In this document: one piece after another, positions 7,550 to 14,715 of the stretch | How positions within the stretch are numbered: the stretch's first letter is position 1 | Layout: the number at the start of each line of letters is the position of its first letter | Source of the DNA: an uncultured Bacilli bacterium | GTDB lineage: Bacteria; Bacillota_I; Bacilli_A; RF39; UBA660 | DNA length: 33,851 nucleotides | Direction of reading: 5' to 3' | Assembly: GCA_944350385.1 (NCBI GenBank) | Contig: CALVOV010000011.1 | Span: 1 to 33,851, forward strand | The notes under the pieces: model-generated | What the model was told of the DNA's origin: nothing | The model's input: only the letters and a program-made list of their open reading frames with translations | The model's database searches: none | Translations under genes and position numbers: made by a program

Positions 7550-8215
7550 TTACTCATTATTTAAATCTATCTGTTCTTCATCAATAGCATTAGAATACTC
7601 TTCGCCTTCATATTTACTAACAACATCTAAAAAATCTTCTTTTGTAGAAGTAGTATCAAACAAATTGAAACTTTCTTCTTGATAACTTAAAACATTATCA
7701 CCAATCAAACTTTCAAGAACTTTGTCATTAAATGTAATTGACCTTAAAATATGGCACATATTATCAATGGCAAAAATTAAATCACGCTTAGAAACATAGC
7801 ACTCCATTTTGGCATAATTAAACATAAAATTAACAATATAATTTTCATCTTCTTGCTCATCAATTTGAATATAGCCATCTTTATTATTATAATACAACTT
7901 TCTGGAATAGTGTGACATATCATTTTCTTCATAAGTGTTTTCAACTTTATGATAATAACTAATAGCATCAACATATAGATAATATTTATTGCCATATCTA
8001 TCTAAAAAAGTTGCATTATAATCCTCTTTGTTTAAAAAACTTAAACCTTTAGGAACATAATATTTATATCCATCAAAGTAAACATTATATATTTTTGCCT
8101 TTTCTGCTAACAAGGTCTTTATATTACTTCCAATATCAACACTACTTAGTACAGTAACACTACAACCAGTCATCAACAAAAGTACAGCAGAGAGTAAAAC
8201 AACTAATCTTTTCAT
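7550..8215 (-). CDS. Putative lipoprotein, function unknown
   Basis: 221 residues. A clear lipoprotein signal peptide (MKRLVVLLSAVLLLMTGC) puts the lipidated cysteine at residue 18. The exported part has a Tyr-rich region around residues 45-100 (VYFDGYKYYVPKGL; YGNKYYLYVDAISYYH) and a C-terminal acidic tail. I do not recognise the family. It is the first gene of a four-gene operon with the acidic protein, DUF948 and YtxH genes, preceded by its own promoter at 8236-8263 and an AGGTGA ribosome binding site. An envelope role is likely from the lipobox and neighbours only. Confidence 0.75.
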   Translation of the reverse strand: MKRLVVLLSAVLLLMTGCSVTVLSSVDIGSNIKTLLAEKAKIYNVYFDGYKYYVPKGLSFLNKEDYNATFLDRYGNKYYLYVDAISYYHKVENTYEENDMSHYSRKLYYNNKDGYIQIDEQEDENYIVNFMFNYAKMECYVSKRDLIFAIDNMCHILRSITFNDKVLESLIGDNVLSYQEESFNLFDTTSTKEDFLDVVSKYEGEEYSNAIDEEQIDLNNE

Positions 8216-8235
8216 ATTTCACCTACTCTTACTAC

Positions 8236-8263
8236 ATTATACCAAATTTTTTATAAATGTAAA
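8236..8263 (-). promoter_or_regulatory. Promoter of the lipoprotein-YtxH operon
   Basis: Minus-strand TTTACA (8263-8258), 16 nt spacer, TATAAT (8241-8236) preceded by TGG, giving an extended -10 element. Confidence 0.75.
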
Positions 8264-8283
8264 ATAAATTGCTATTATTTACA

Positions 8284-8910
8284 CTATTTTCTAGCTTCTA
8301 AAGAATAAATTGGCATACCCTTAGAAGAAAATTTATCCTCATATTCAGTAGTAATCAATTCCTCTTGACTAGTGTTATGTAAATCAAATGTAATATTAAA
8401 AAGTTTATAACCATTCTGTGATAAACTTTCTAAAGAATAAATAAATAATTGTTGATTATCAGTTCTTTGAAATATTTCACAATAATTTTTAAAAATAAAA
8501 TCATACTTGTTTAAAAATACTTTACTAGTCAATCTTCTCGAATGATGTCTAATCTTTGGCCAAGGATCAGAAAAATTTAAATATATCCTATCAATTTCTT
8601 TGCTAAAAACTTTTTCTATATTTAAAGCATCCATTCTTATAATTTTAAGATTTTTTAATCCTTCAGGTATTTTAGGTAAACAACGAGCTAAAACACTATC
8701 AAACTTCTCTATGCCAATAAAATTAATATTTGGATATTTAATAGCATTTTCAATAATAAATTTTCCTTTTCCCATTCCTATCTCAATATATATAGGATTA
8801 TCATTATAAAAAGTATTTTTCCACTGACCAATATATTTTTCAGGATTTCTAACTAAATATTTAGATTGATTTAAAATTTCTTCTTTGTTTTTAACATTTC
8901 TTAAACGCAT
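8284..8910 (-). CDS. trmB: tRNA (guanine-N7-)-methyltransferase
   Basis: Transfers a methyl group from S-adenosylmethionine to N7 of guanine-46 in the tRNA variable loop. 208 residues. Motif I IEIGMGKGKF at residues 42-51 binds the cofactor; the signature NFSDPWPKIRHHSRRL and a late TTEYE segment are diagnostic of TrmB. The start at 8910 (MRLRNVK, typical of the family) is preceded by AGGTGA; the longer frame from 8937 lacks a site and would add nine unlikely residues. Single gene facing away from the small coiled-coil gene at 8986. Confidence 0.96.
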   Translation of the reverse strand: MRLRNVKNKEEILNQSKYLVRNPEKYIGQWKNTFYNDNPIYIEIGMGKGKFIIENAIKYPNINFIGIEKFDSVLARCLPKIPEGLKNLKIIRMDALNIEKVFSKEIDRIYLNFSDPWPKIRHHSRRLTSKVFLNKYDFIFKNYCEIFQRTDNQQLFIYSLESLSQNGYKLFNITFDLHNTSQEELITTEYEDKFSSKGMPIYSLEARK

Positions 8911-8930
8911 AAATTTCACCTGTAGATATT

Positions 8931-8962
8931 TTAACACAATTTAAAGATAATTTGCATATAAT
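8931..8962 (+). promoter_or_regulatory. Probable promoter of the 56-residue gene
   Basis: TATAAT at 8957-8962 lies 23 nt before the ATG. The -35 is poor: TTAACA at 8931-8936 is 20 nt away. Only the -10 is convincing. Confidence 0.5.
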
Positions 8963-8985
8963 ATCATGAAAGTAAGGAGACTTAT

Positions 8986-9156
8986 ATGAATCAAACACCT
9001 TTTCCATTTTTGCCACCAATGGTTCAAAATAATTATGATCAAAGATTAGCTAACATAGAAAAAGAATTAAAAGAAATTAATGATAAATTAAACACCTTGA
9101 TTAAGCAAAAGAAAAAAAATTACATTCAAAATGATGACAATCTATATATGCTATGA
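8986..9156 (+). CDS. 56-residue coiled-coil microprotein, function unknown
   Basis: ATG at 8986, stop TGA at 9154-9156. AAGGAG at 8974-8979 is well spaced for translation, a TATAAT lies upstream and a terminator hairpin overlaps the stop, so this is a complete small transcription unit. The protein begins with a proline- and phenylalanine-rich segment (MNQTPFPFLPPMVQNN), continues with a heptad-like amphipathic helix (residues 20-40, LANIEKELKEINDKLNTLIK) and ends in a basic then acidic tail (DDNLYML). No membrane segment. The helix probably self-associates or binds a partner; no family is recognised with confidence. The isolated locus between trmB and the FemABX genes gives little functional hint. 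Confidence 0.7.
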   Translation: MNQTPFPFLPPMVQNNYDQRLANIEKELKEINDKLNTLIKQKKKNYIQNDDNLYML

Positions 9157-9178
9157 GCACAAATGTGTTCATTTTTTG
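9155..9178 (+). terminator. Terminator of the 56-residue gene
   Basis: GAGCAC 9155-9160 and GTGTTC 9165-9170 form a 6 bp stem (one G-U) with AAAT loop, followed by ATTTTTTG. Confidence 0.7.
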
Positions 9179-9205
9179 TCTATTATTATCTTTATATGGT
9201 ATACT
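9176..9205 (+). promoter_or_regulatory. Promoter of the FemABX operon
   Basis: TTGTCT 9176-9181, 18 nt spacer, TATACT 9200-9205 preceded by TGG (extended -10). Confidence 0.7.
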
Positions 9206-9231
9206 AAGCTTATAGGAAAGTGAGGCATATC

Positions 9232-10548
9232 ATGTTAAAACTAAAAAATATCGAAAAAGAAACATTTGATAATTTTGTAGTAAACCACCCAACTAAATCC
9301 CATTTTTTACAATCAGCAGAATGGGGAGAACTATGCAAAGTAAAACGACACTTAACTCCCTATTATTTAGGTTTAGTTAATGAAAGTGATCAATTGATAG
9401 CCACAACTTTACTACTGCAAAAAAGACTTCCATTTAACTATTGCTATTTCTATGCTCCTCGAGGCTTTATCTTAGATTACAATAAAAAAGAACTATTAAA
9501 AATAATGACAAAAAAAATCGTAGAATTCGCTAAAAATAAAAAAGCAATTTTTATAAAAATAGATCCTGATATAATCTATAAAGTATATAACTACTTAAAT
9601 GAAGAACAGCCACTAAAAAATAACCCCAATGAAATTTTTAAAACACTACAATCTTTAGGGTGGAAGCATAAAGGATTTACTAAAAATTTTGAAACAATGC
9701 AACCGAGATATACTTTTAGAATTGATTTAACTCAAGATTTAGAAACAATAGAAAATCACTTTTCTAAAACAACAAAACAAAGAATTGCAAAAGCTAAGAA
9801 ATTAAATACTAAAGTAGAAATAGGTACAAAGAAAGATATAGAAGAATTTTATAAATTAATGATACTTACCGAAACAAGGAAAAATTTTGTATCATATGAT
9901 GAAGATTATTACGAAACGCTATATGAAATTTTCAATGGAAGCGAAAATAGTAAAGCTTACTTATTTCTAGGAAAAATATATTTTGAAGAAACTATTGAAG
10001 AATTAGAAGAAAATTTAAAAAAAATAAGAAACCAAATTTCCATTATGCCAATTGATAACTTAAGTAAAAGTGCTAAAGAAAAATTAACAGAATTAGAAAA
10101 GCAAAAAGAAAATACTAGTAAAAACATAGAAAAATATAAAAAATATAAAGAAAAATATGGAGAAGTTTTAACATTATCAGCATATATGATTATCAGATAT
10201 GGTGATAAAGCTTGGGTATTATATGCGGCAAATCATAATGATCTAAATGAAACTTACGTAAATTACAATACATATTTTAAACATATAAAATTTTGTAAAG
10301 AACAAGGTGTTAAAATGTATGATCAATTTGGTACAATAGGTGACATGTCTGAAAACAATCCACTACTAGGAATTCACGAATTTAAGAAAAAGTTTGGTGG
10401 TAACTATATAGAATTTTTAGGAGAATGGGATTATGTCATTAATAAATTTGCTTATATAATATTTACTAAATTAGTACCTATATATAGAAGTATAATCAAA
10501 AAAATAAGCAAAAAGGAGATCGAACATGAAGTTAGTAAAATTAAATAA
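9232..10548 (+). CDS. FemABX-family aminoacyltransferase (peptidoglycan cross-bridge), first copy
   Basis: Family members add amino acids from aminoacyl-tRNA to the stem-peptide lysine of lipid II or to the growing cross-bridge, at the cytosolic membrane face. 438 residues, the usual FemA/FemX length. Two GNAT-like halves are visible: FLQSAEWGELC at 25-35, YFYAPRGFILDY at 73-83, QPRYTFRIDL at 157-166, and the C-terminal MYDQFGTIGD, HEFKKKFGG and EFLGEWDYVI (residues 362-403). A charged coiled coil at about 250-310 matches the tRNA-interacting arm. The ATG at 9232 is chosen because GTGAGG just upstream is its ribosome binding site; a GTG at 9220 lies within that site. Overlaps the second copy by 23 nt. 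The amino acid added cannot be deduced. Confidence 0.93.
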   Translation: MLKLKNIEKETFDNFVVNHPTKSHFLQSAEWGELCKVKRHLTPYYLGLVNESDQLIATTLLLQKRLPFNYCYFYAPRGFILDYNKKELLKIMTKKIVEFAKNKKAIFIKIDPDIIYKVYNYLNEEQPLKNNPNEIFKTLQSLGWKHKGFTKNFETMQPRYTFRIDLTQDLETIENHFSKTTKQRIAKAKKLNTKVEIGTKKDIEEFYKLMILTETRKNFVSYDEDYYETLYEIFNGSENSKAYLFLGKIYFEETIEELEENLKKIRNQISIMPIDNLSKSAKEKLTELEKQKENTSKNIEKYKKYKEKYGEVLTLSAYMIIRYGDKAWVLYAANHNDLNETYVNYNTYFKHIKFCKEQGVKMYDQFGTIGDMSENNPLLGIHEFKKKFGGNYIEFLGEWDYVINKFAYIIFTKLVPIYRSIIKKISKKEIEHEVSKIK

Positions 10549-11827
10549 AGAAGAATTTAAAAAATTTGCTGATAAACATGAACAAATTACTTTTCATCAA
10601 ACGAAGGAATGGGGAAATTTAAAATCTAAAAACAATTGGACTCCATACTATATAGGATTAAAAGAAAAAGATGAAATTAAAGCAGGTGCTCTAATATTGG
10701 CAAAGAATATACCAATCATTAATAAAAAAATATTTTATTCACCAAGAGGATTTTTGATAGATTACAATAATAAACAACTCCTTACAGAATTCACAACTGA
10801 AATAAAAAAATTATTAAAAAAAGAAAATGGTATTTTATTAAAAATAGATCCTTATATAGAATATCAAGAGCGTGATAATAATGGTCAAATTGTTGAAAAT
10901 GGTCATAACAATAAAGGAGCTTATCAAAACTTAGTTAAACTAGGATATAAACATTTTGGATTTAATTTAATGCAAGATACATTACAACCGAGATGGATGC
11001 ATGTTATTGAAATAAATAATCGTACTGAAGATCAAATTCAACAAGATATGGAATCTAAAACAAGACAAATATTAAGAAAAAATGAAAAAGCTGGCATTAC
11101 AACAAGAGAAATAACTAAAGAAGAACTGCCAATATTTAAAGAAATTATGGAAAAAACTTCAGATCGTCGAGAATTTATTGATAGACCTCTTTCTTATTAT
11201 GAAAGTATGTGGGATTCTCTTCATGATTCTGGCATCATGAAAATAATGATTGCTGAAATCGATTTCAACAAATTTAAAAAAAATACAAATGAAGAATTAA
11301 TTACTACTGAAAAAAATCTAAAAGAAAGAATTTATAAACATGATAATAAATTATTAAAAATGAATGAAAAAAAATATCTAAGCAATAATAAGCAAGATGA
11401 AGAAACTATCAATCGTTTAAACAAGCAACTAGAAAAAATTGAAGAATATAAAAAGATATATGGTAATAAAAAAACACTAGGAGGTATATTATTCCTAATA
11501 TACGGAAATGAAGTTTTATCATTGTATGGTGGAACTGATGATAATCTAATGCAATTTCAATCAGCATATACAGTTCACTACGCAGGAATTAAATATGCTA
11601 TTGATCATAAATATAAAAGATATAATTTCTATGGCATAACTGGAAATTTTAATAAAGATAATCCATTATATGGATTGTATCTATTTAAAAAAAGTTTTGG
11701 AGGACATGTTGTAGAATTAATAGGAGAATTTGATTTGATTATTTCTCCATTCTGGTACCATATGTATAATTTAGCCTTTAAAACTTATCACAATATAAAA
11801 TTAATAAAGAAAAAAATAAGCAAATAA
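10526..11827 (+). CDS. FemABX-family aminoacyltransferase (peptidoglycan cross-bridge), second copy
   Basis: 433 residues, same architecture as the preceding gene: FHQTKEWGNLK near residues 24-34, YSPRGFLIDYNN at 71-82, QPRWMHVIEI, a charged coiled coil at about 255-315, and YNFYGITGNF, FKKSFGGHVVELIGEFD near the C-terminus. AAGGAG directly precedes the ATG inside the end of the first copy, so the two are co-translated. Two adjacent, clearly diverged paralogues usually act one after the other, for example adding the first and then the next residue of a cross-bridge; the division of labour here is inferred. The operon ends at a hairpin shared with the convergent flippase gene. Confidence 0.93.
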   Translation: MKLVKLNKEEFKKFADKHEQITFHQTKEWGNLKSKNNWTPYYIGLKEKDEIKAGALILAKNIPIINKKIFYSPRGFLIDYNNKQLLTEFTTEIKKLLKKENGILLKIDPYIEYQERDNNGQIVENGHNNKGAYQNLVKLGYKHFGFNLMQDTLQPRWMHVIEINNRTEDQIQQDMESKTRQILRKNEKAGITTREITKEELPIFKEIMEKTSDRREFIDRPLSYYESMWDSLHDSGIMKIMIAEIDFNKFKKNTNEELITTEKNLKERIYKHDNKLLKMNEKKYLSNNKQDEETINRLNKQLEKIEEYKKIYGNKKTLGGILFLIYGNEVLSLYGGTDDNLMQFQSAYTVHYAGIKYAIDHKYKRYNFYGITGNFNKDNPLYGLYLFKKSFGGHVVELIGEFDLIISPFWYHMYNLAFKTYHNIKLIKKKISK

Positions 11828-11860
11828 AAATACCAATTTTATTGGTATTTTTATTTTTTT
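11826..11860. terminator. Bidirectional terminator between the FemABX operon and the flippase gene
   Basis: Perfect 11 bp stem, AAAAATACCAA 11826-11836 and TTGGTATTTTT 11842-11852, loop TTTTA, with T-rich tails in both directions. Confidence 0.9.
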
Positions 11861-13497
11861 ATAATATGTTTTAAAATTTTCTTATATTCAACACCAAAAA
11901 TAGAATCCAAAACTTTAGTCTTATAGCAATAACCAAAGAACAAAATAACACCCAATATAGCATATAAAAATATAAATAATAAATTTAATAATCTATTAGA
12001 TGTTGTGATTGGAATAATGAAATCAATTGCAATCAAAATTAAAATCATAAAAATACTAGCACACAATATATCAAATAAATTGGTAATTAATTTTTCAAAA
12101 TTAATTTTTATTTTAATATTCAAATATATAAAACAAAAAATAATAGATAAAATATAGCCTAATAAAGTAGCAGTAATAACCCCATAATAAGGAGGTAATC
12201 CCTCTCTATAAAAAGAACTAATTAATGGTATATTAAATAAAAACTTTGCTAAAACACCAATAAGTAAACTAATAAATAATGCTTTATAATCTTTAAACAA
12301 TTCCATAATTGTAATCACAACTATGAAAATACTGGAAAATAATCCAGTAAAAACAAAATAACTCAATAAGGTAGTTCCTACATCATTAGCACCATAGAAA
12401 ACAGTCCATATTGATTTAGATAAAAAAGACATCCCAAAAGTCATTGGTATAACAAAAAACAAACATAAACTAATAGCCTTATTTATCTTACTATTAATAT
12501 ATTCTTTATTACCTTTTATAATTGATTCAGTTAAATTAGGAATCAAGCTAACAACAACACCAGTCGCTATTGATGAAATAATCATATTAAATTTAGTTGC
12601 CCAAGTAGAAAGCATACTAACAATTACCTCAGCATCATTAGTAGTAAACTTAGCATAATCAACCAATCCATTTACTACAGTTAAAGTATCAATAAAACTA
12701 TAAATAGATTTAGATAAATCTATTAAGCACAAAGGAAATGCATAATAAAAAATTTTCTTTAAAATAGTAATATCAGAAACAGGAATTTTTATTTTAGGAA
12801 CATTATTCTTAAATTTATTTTTATTATTCAATTTTTTATTTAATAAATACATATAAGCAGTAAAAGCTCCAGCAGTAGCTCCAAAAACAGCTACACCAAT
12901 AGCTGTTGCTAAACTTAATTTAAAAACATCTAAAACTAAAAAACTTCCTAATAATATAATAACTATTCTTACTATTTGTTCTAATATTCGAGAGAAAGAA
13001 GATGGTTCCATATATTTAAATCCCTGAAAATATCCTCTATAAATACCCAAAACAGGAACAACTAATATAGCTGTAGAAATAATTCTAATTACCATAGTAA
13101 CACTCTCTATGCTATTTCCACCAGCTAAATCACCTAGAATAATTTTTGCAAAATTAGGAGCAAAAGTACTTAATAATATAAAAGACCCTAACCCAAAAAT
13201 AAAAGCAATCTTTTTACCTAGAACAAAAGCTCGATCTCTAGCATCATAATTTCCTAACATATTATACTCAGAAATAATTTTACTAATAGCTAGAGGTATT
13301 CCTGCAGATGATAGAGATATAAAAAAAACATAAATATTATACGCATAACTATAAAGAGCTCCACCCTGCTCACCAACTAAAGAATAAAATGGTATAACAA
13401 AAAGTACTCCTAAAACCTTAGTAATAATTATACAAGCAGATACTAATAAAGCACCATTAATAAATGTATTTTTCTTCATTAATTTATCTTTTTTCAT
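11851..13497 (-). CDS. murJ: MOP-family lipid II / polysaccharide flippase (MurJ/YtgP-SpoVB type)
   Basis: 548-residue polytopic membrane protein with about 14 hydrophobic segments and the MATE/MVF arrangement. The N-terminal region resembles Bacillus YtgP: FINGALLVSACIIITKVLGV, IPFYSLVGEQGGALYSYAYN, then GIPLAISKIISEYN; RGYFQGFKYMEPS is another conserved segment. YtgP is a MurJ lipid II flippase; SpoVB is a close relative, so the exact name is less sure than the family. Location next to two FemABX genes, which modify lipid II, fits a precursor-export role. The start at 13497 has TGGAGTG before it; a second in-frame ATG at 13479 lacks a site. Probably co-transcribed with the Cse60-like gene. 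Confidence 0.82.
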   Translation of the reverse strand: MKKDKLMKKNTFINGALLVSACIIITKVLGVLFVIPFYSLVGEQGGALYSYAYNIYVFFISLSSAGIPLAISKIISEYNMLGNYDARDRAFVLGKKIAFIFGLGSFILLSTFAPNFAKIILGDLAGGNSIESVTMVIRIISTAILVVPVLGIYRGYFQGFKYMEPSSFSRILEQIVRIVIILLGSFLVLDVFKLSLATAIGVAVFGATAGAFTAYMYLLNKKLNNKNKFKNNVPKIKIPVSDITILKKIFYYAFPLCLIDLSKSIYSFIDTLTVVNGLVDYAKFTTNDAEVIVSMLSTWATKFNMIISSIATGVVVSLIPNLTESIIKGNKEYINSKINKAISLCLFFVIPMTFGMSFLSKSIWTVFYGANDVGTTLLSYFVFTGLFSSIFIVVITIMELFKDYKALFISLLIGVLAKFLFNIPLISSFYREGLPPYYGVITATLLGYILSIIFCFIYLNIKIKINFEKLITNLFDILCASIFMILILIAIDFIIPITTSNRLLNLLFIFLYAILGVILFFGYCYKTKVLDSIFGVEYKKILKHIIKK

Positions 13498-13528
13498 TAC
13501 AACACTCCATCATAGTAATTATAACATA

Positions 13529-13696
13529 CTAATAATAGATAATCATTGCTGAAAAACAAAATATTTGCTCTTCACTAAAAATACCAACACTAACTTGATA
13601 CTTTATGTCAACTAACTCCTTAATTTCAGATAAAAAAGAATTAATAGAATCCTCCAAATCAATTTCATCTTCACAATCAAAAATTTTAACTTTCAT
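13529..13696 (-). CDS. Cse60-like small protein
   Basis: 55 residues from the ATG at 13696, preceded by GGTGAT. The start MKVKIFDCEDEIDLED, the middle IKYQVS and the end EEQIFCFSAMIIYY match the Cse60 (DUF2758) family, first named for a sigma-E controlled sporulation gene of Bacillus. Relatives occur in non-sporulating Bacilli, so no sporulation role should be assumed. The longer frame from 13744 adds a hydrophobic stretch translated from the AT-rich upstream region and has no ribosome binding site. Located 31 nt upstream of the flippase gene. Confidence 0.8.
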   Translation of the reverse strand: MKVKIFDCEDEIDLEDSINSFLSEIKELVDIKYQVSVGIFSEEQIFCFSAMIIYY

Positions 13697-13715
13697 AAGA
13701 TCACCATAATAAATA

Positions 13716-13744
13716 TAAATAAAATATATAAAAAAAATTGTCAA
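13716..13744 (-). promoter_or_regulatory. Probable promoter of the Cse60-flippase operon
   Basis: Perfect TTGACA on the minus strand (13744-13739), 17 nt spacer and TATTTA (13721-13716). The -10 is weak, so confidence is moderate. Confidence 0.5.
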
Positions 13745-13776
13745 AAAAAATCAGTAAAATAACTGATTATTTTTTT
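13745..13776 (-). terminator. Terminator of the Fic gene
   Basis: AATCAGT (13749-13755) and ACTGATT (13762-13768) form the stem, flanked by A- and T-runs. The right arm contains the Fic stop codon. Confidence 0.8.
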
Positions 13777-14633
13777 AATGTCTTATTTTTATCATTTGAA
13801 TTAATTCTTTCATTTATATCTAATTCTATTATTGAATCACATAACTTAAAACGATAAAAAGAATTGATACCTGAGTAGTCCTCATAATCAATTGCTTTTT
13901 CCATAGCAGACAAATAACTATTCTTTTCTTCTTTCTTTATATATATAGAAGGTAATCCACCATCTTCCATAAGCTTATTTACAAAACACCTTATAGTACG
14001 TCCATTTCCATCAGGAAAAGGATGAATTTTAATTAATTCACACCCTAATTTAACACATTTATCCAAATAAAGTAAAATTAACCTAGAATTATGACAATCC
14101 TTTATAGCTGAAGATATTTGCCTAATATCTTTAACAGATTCATCCAAATCTCGCAGTTTAAAATAAATATAAGTCCAATCACATAAATTAGTTTTAGCAC
14201 CTTCTAAATAAGCAAATTGTCTTCTAAAATCCCCACCAAATTCAGGATGTAAAGTACAAGAAAATAACTTTTTATGCAAATCTTTTATAGAAAATATATC
14301 AAAATTAACCTCAATTTTCTCAGAATGCATATACTCATACATTTTTTTCAAACCTTCTACTTCTTCTTTATCATGTAAAATATCTACACCTTCAACAGCA
14401 CTCTCATTATAAATATATTTTTTAACAAAAGATCTTTTCATATTATTAAACTCAGTCTTTTCAAAAGTTAAATCATAATACATACTAAGTAATAAATCTA
14501 CATAATCGGAATTTTTTAATATATCTACATGATTACGTTTATAGTAAGTAAACCCATTCAATATGAATTTATCAATATCAATTCCATGATTTAATAAATA
14601 ATTAATAATTAACTTCTTATCTTCTATATTCAC
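13767..14633 (-). CDS. Fic family protein (AMPylation-type)
   Basis: 288 residues. The catalytic motif HPFPDGNGR is complete at residues 204-212 and followed by TIR, so nucleotide transfer (usually AMP from ATP) to a protein hydroxyl is expected. The substrate-clamping flap precedes it (GGDFRRQ at 133-139). An N-terminal helix carries ESAVEG at 77-82, which resembles the inhibitory (S/T)xxxE(G/N) helix but with Glu where Ser/Thr is usual; the inhibitory Glu81 and Gly82 are present, suggesting a self-inhibited class II Fic. Start codon is GTG with GGTGA close upstream. It stands alone, without an antitoxin gene beside it. The target is unknown. Confidence 0.9.
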   Translation of the reverse strand: MNIEDKKLIINYLLNHGIDIDKFILNGFTYYKRNHVDILKNSDYVDLLLSMYYDLTFEKTEFNNMKRSFVKKYIYNESAVEGVDILHDKEEVEGLKKMYEYMHSEKIEVNFDIFSIKDLHKKLFSCTLHPEFGGDFRRQFAYLEGAKTNLCDWTYIYFKLRDLDESVKDIRQISSAIKDCHNSRLILLYLDKCVKLGCELIKIHPFPDGNGRTIRCFVNKLMEDGGLPSIYIKKEEKNSYLSAMEKAIDYEDYSGINSFYRFKLCDSIIELDINERINSNDKNKTLKK

Positions 14634-14657
14634 ACTATCACCAACATATGGCTTAAT

Positions 14658-14686
14658 ATTATATCACAATTTCATAAAAAAAACAA
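14658..14686 (-). promoter_or_regulatory. Promoter of the Fic gene
   Basis: TTGTTT (14686-14681), 17 nt spacer, TATAAT (14663-14658) with TGA directly before it. Confidence 0.7.
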
Positions 14687-14715
14687 AAAAATAAAGACAC
14701 CAATGTGTCTTTATT
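14681..14715 (-). terminator. Terminator of leuS operon
   Basis: AATAAAGACAC (14690-14700) and GTGTCTTTATT (14705-14715) make an 11 bp stem with CAAT loop; on the minus strand it is followed by a T-run (14689-14684). Confidence 0.88.

Noticed and set aside
7074-7587. Plus-strand open frames opposite the acidic protein and lipoprotein genes
   Set aside because: They are hydrophobic antisense shadows of Lys/Glu-rich coding sequence and have no ribosome binding site.
9220-9231. GTG start upstream of the first FemABX gene
   Set aside because: It lies inside the ribosome binding site of the ATG at 9232.
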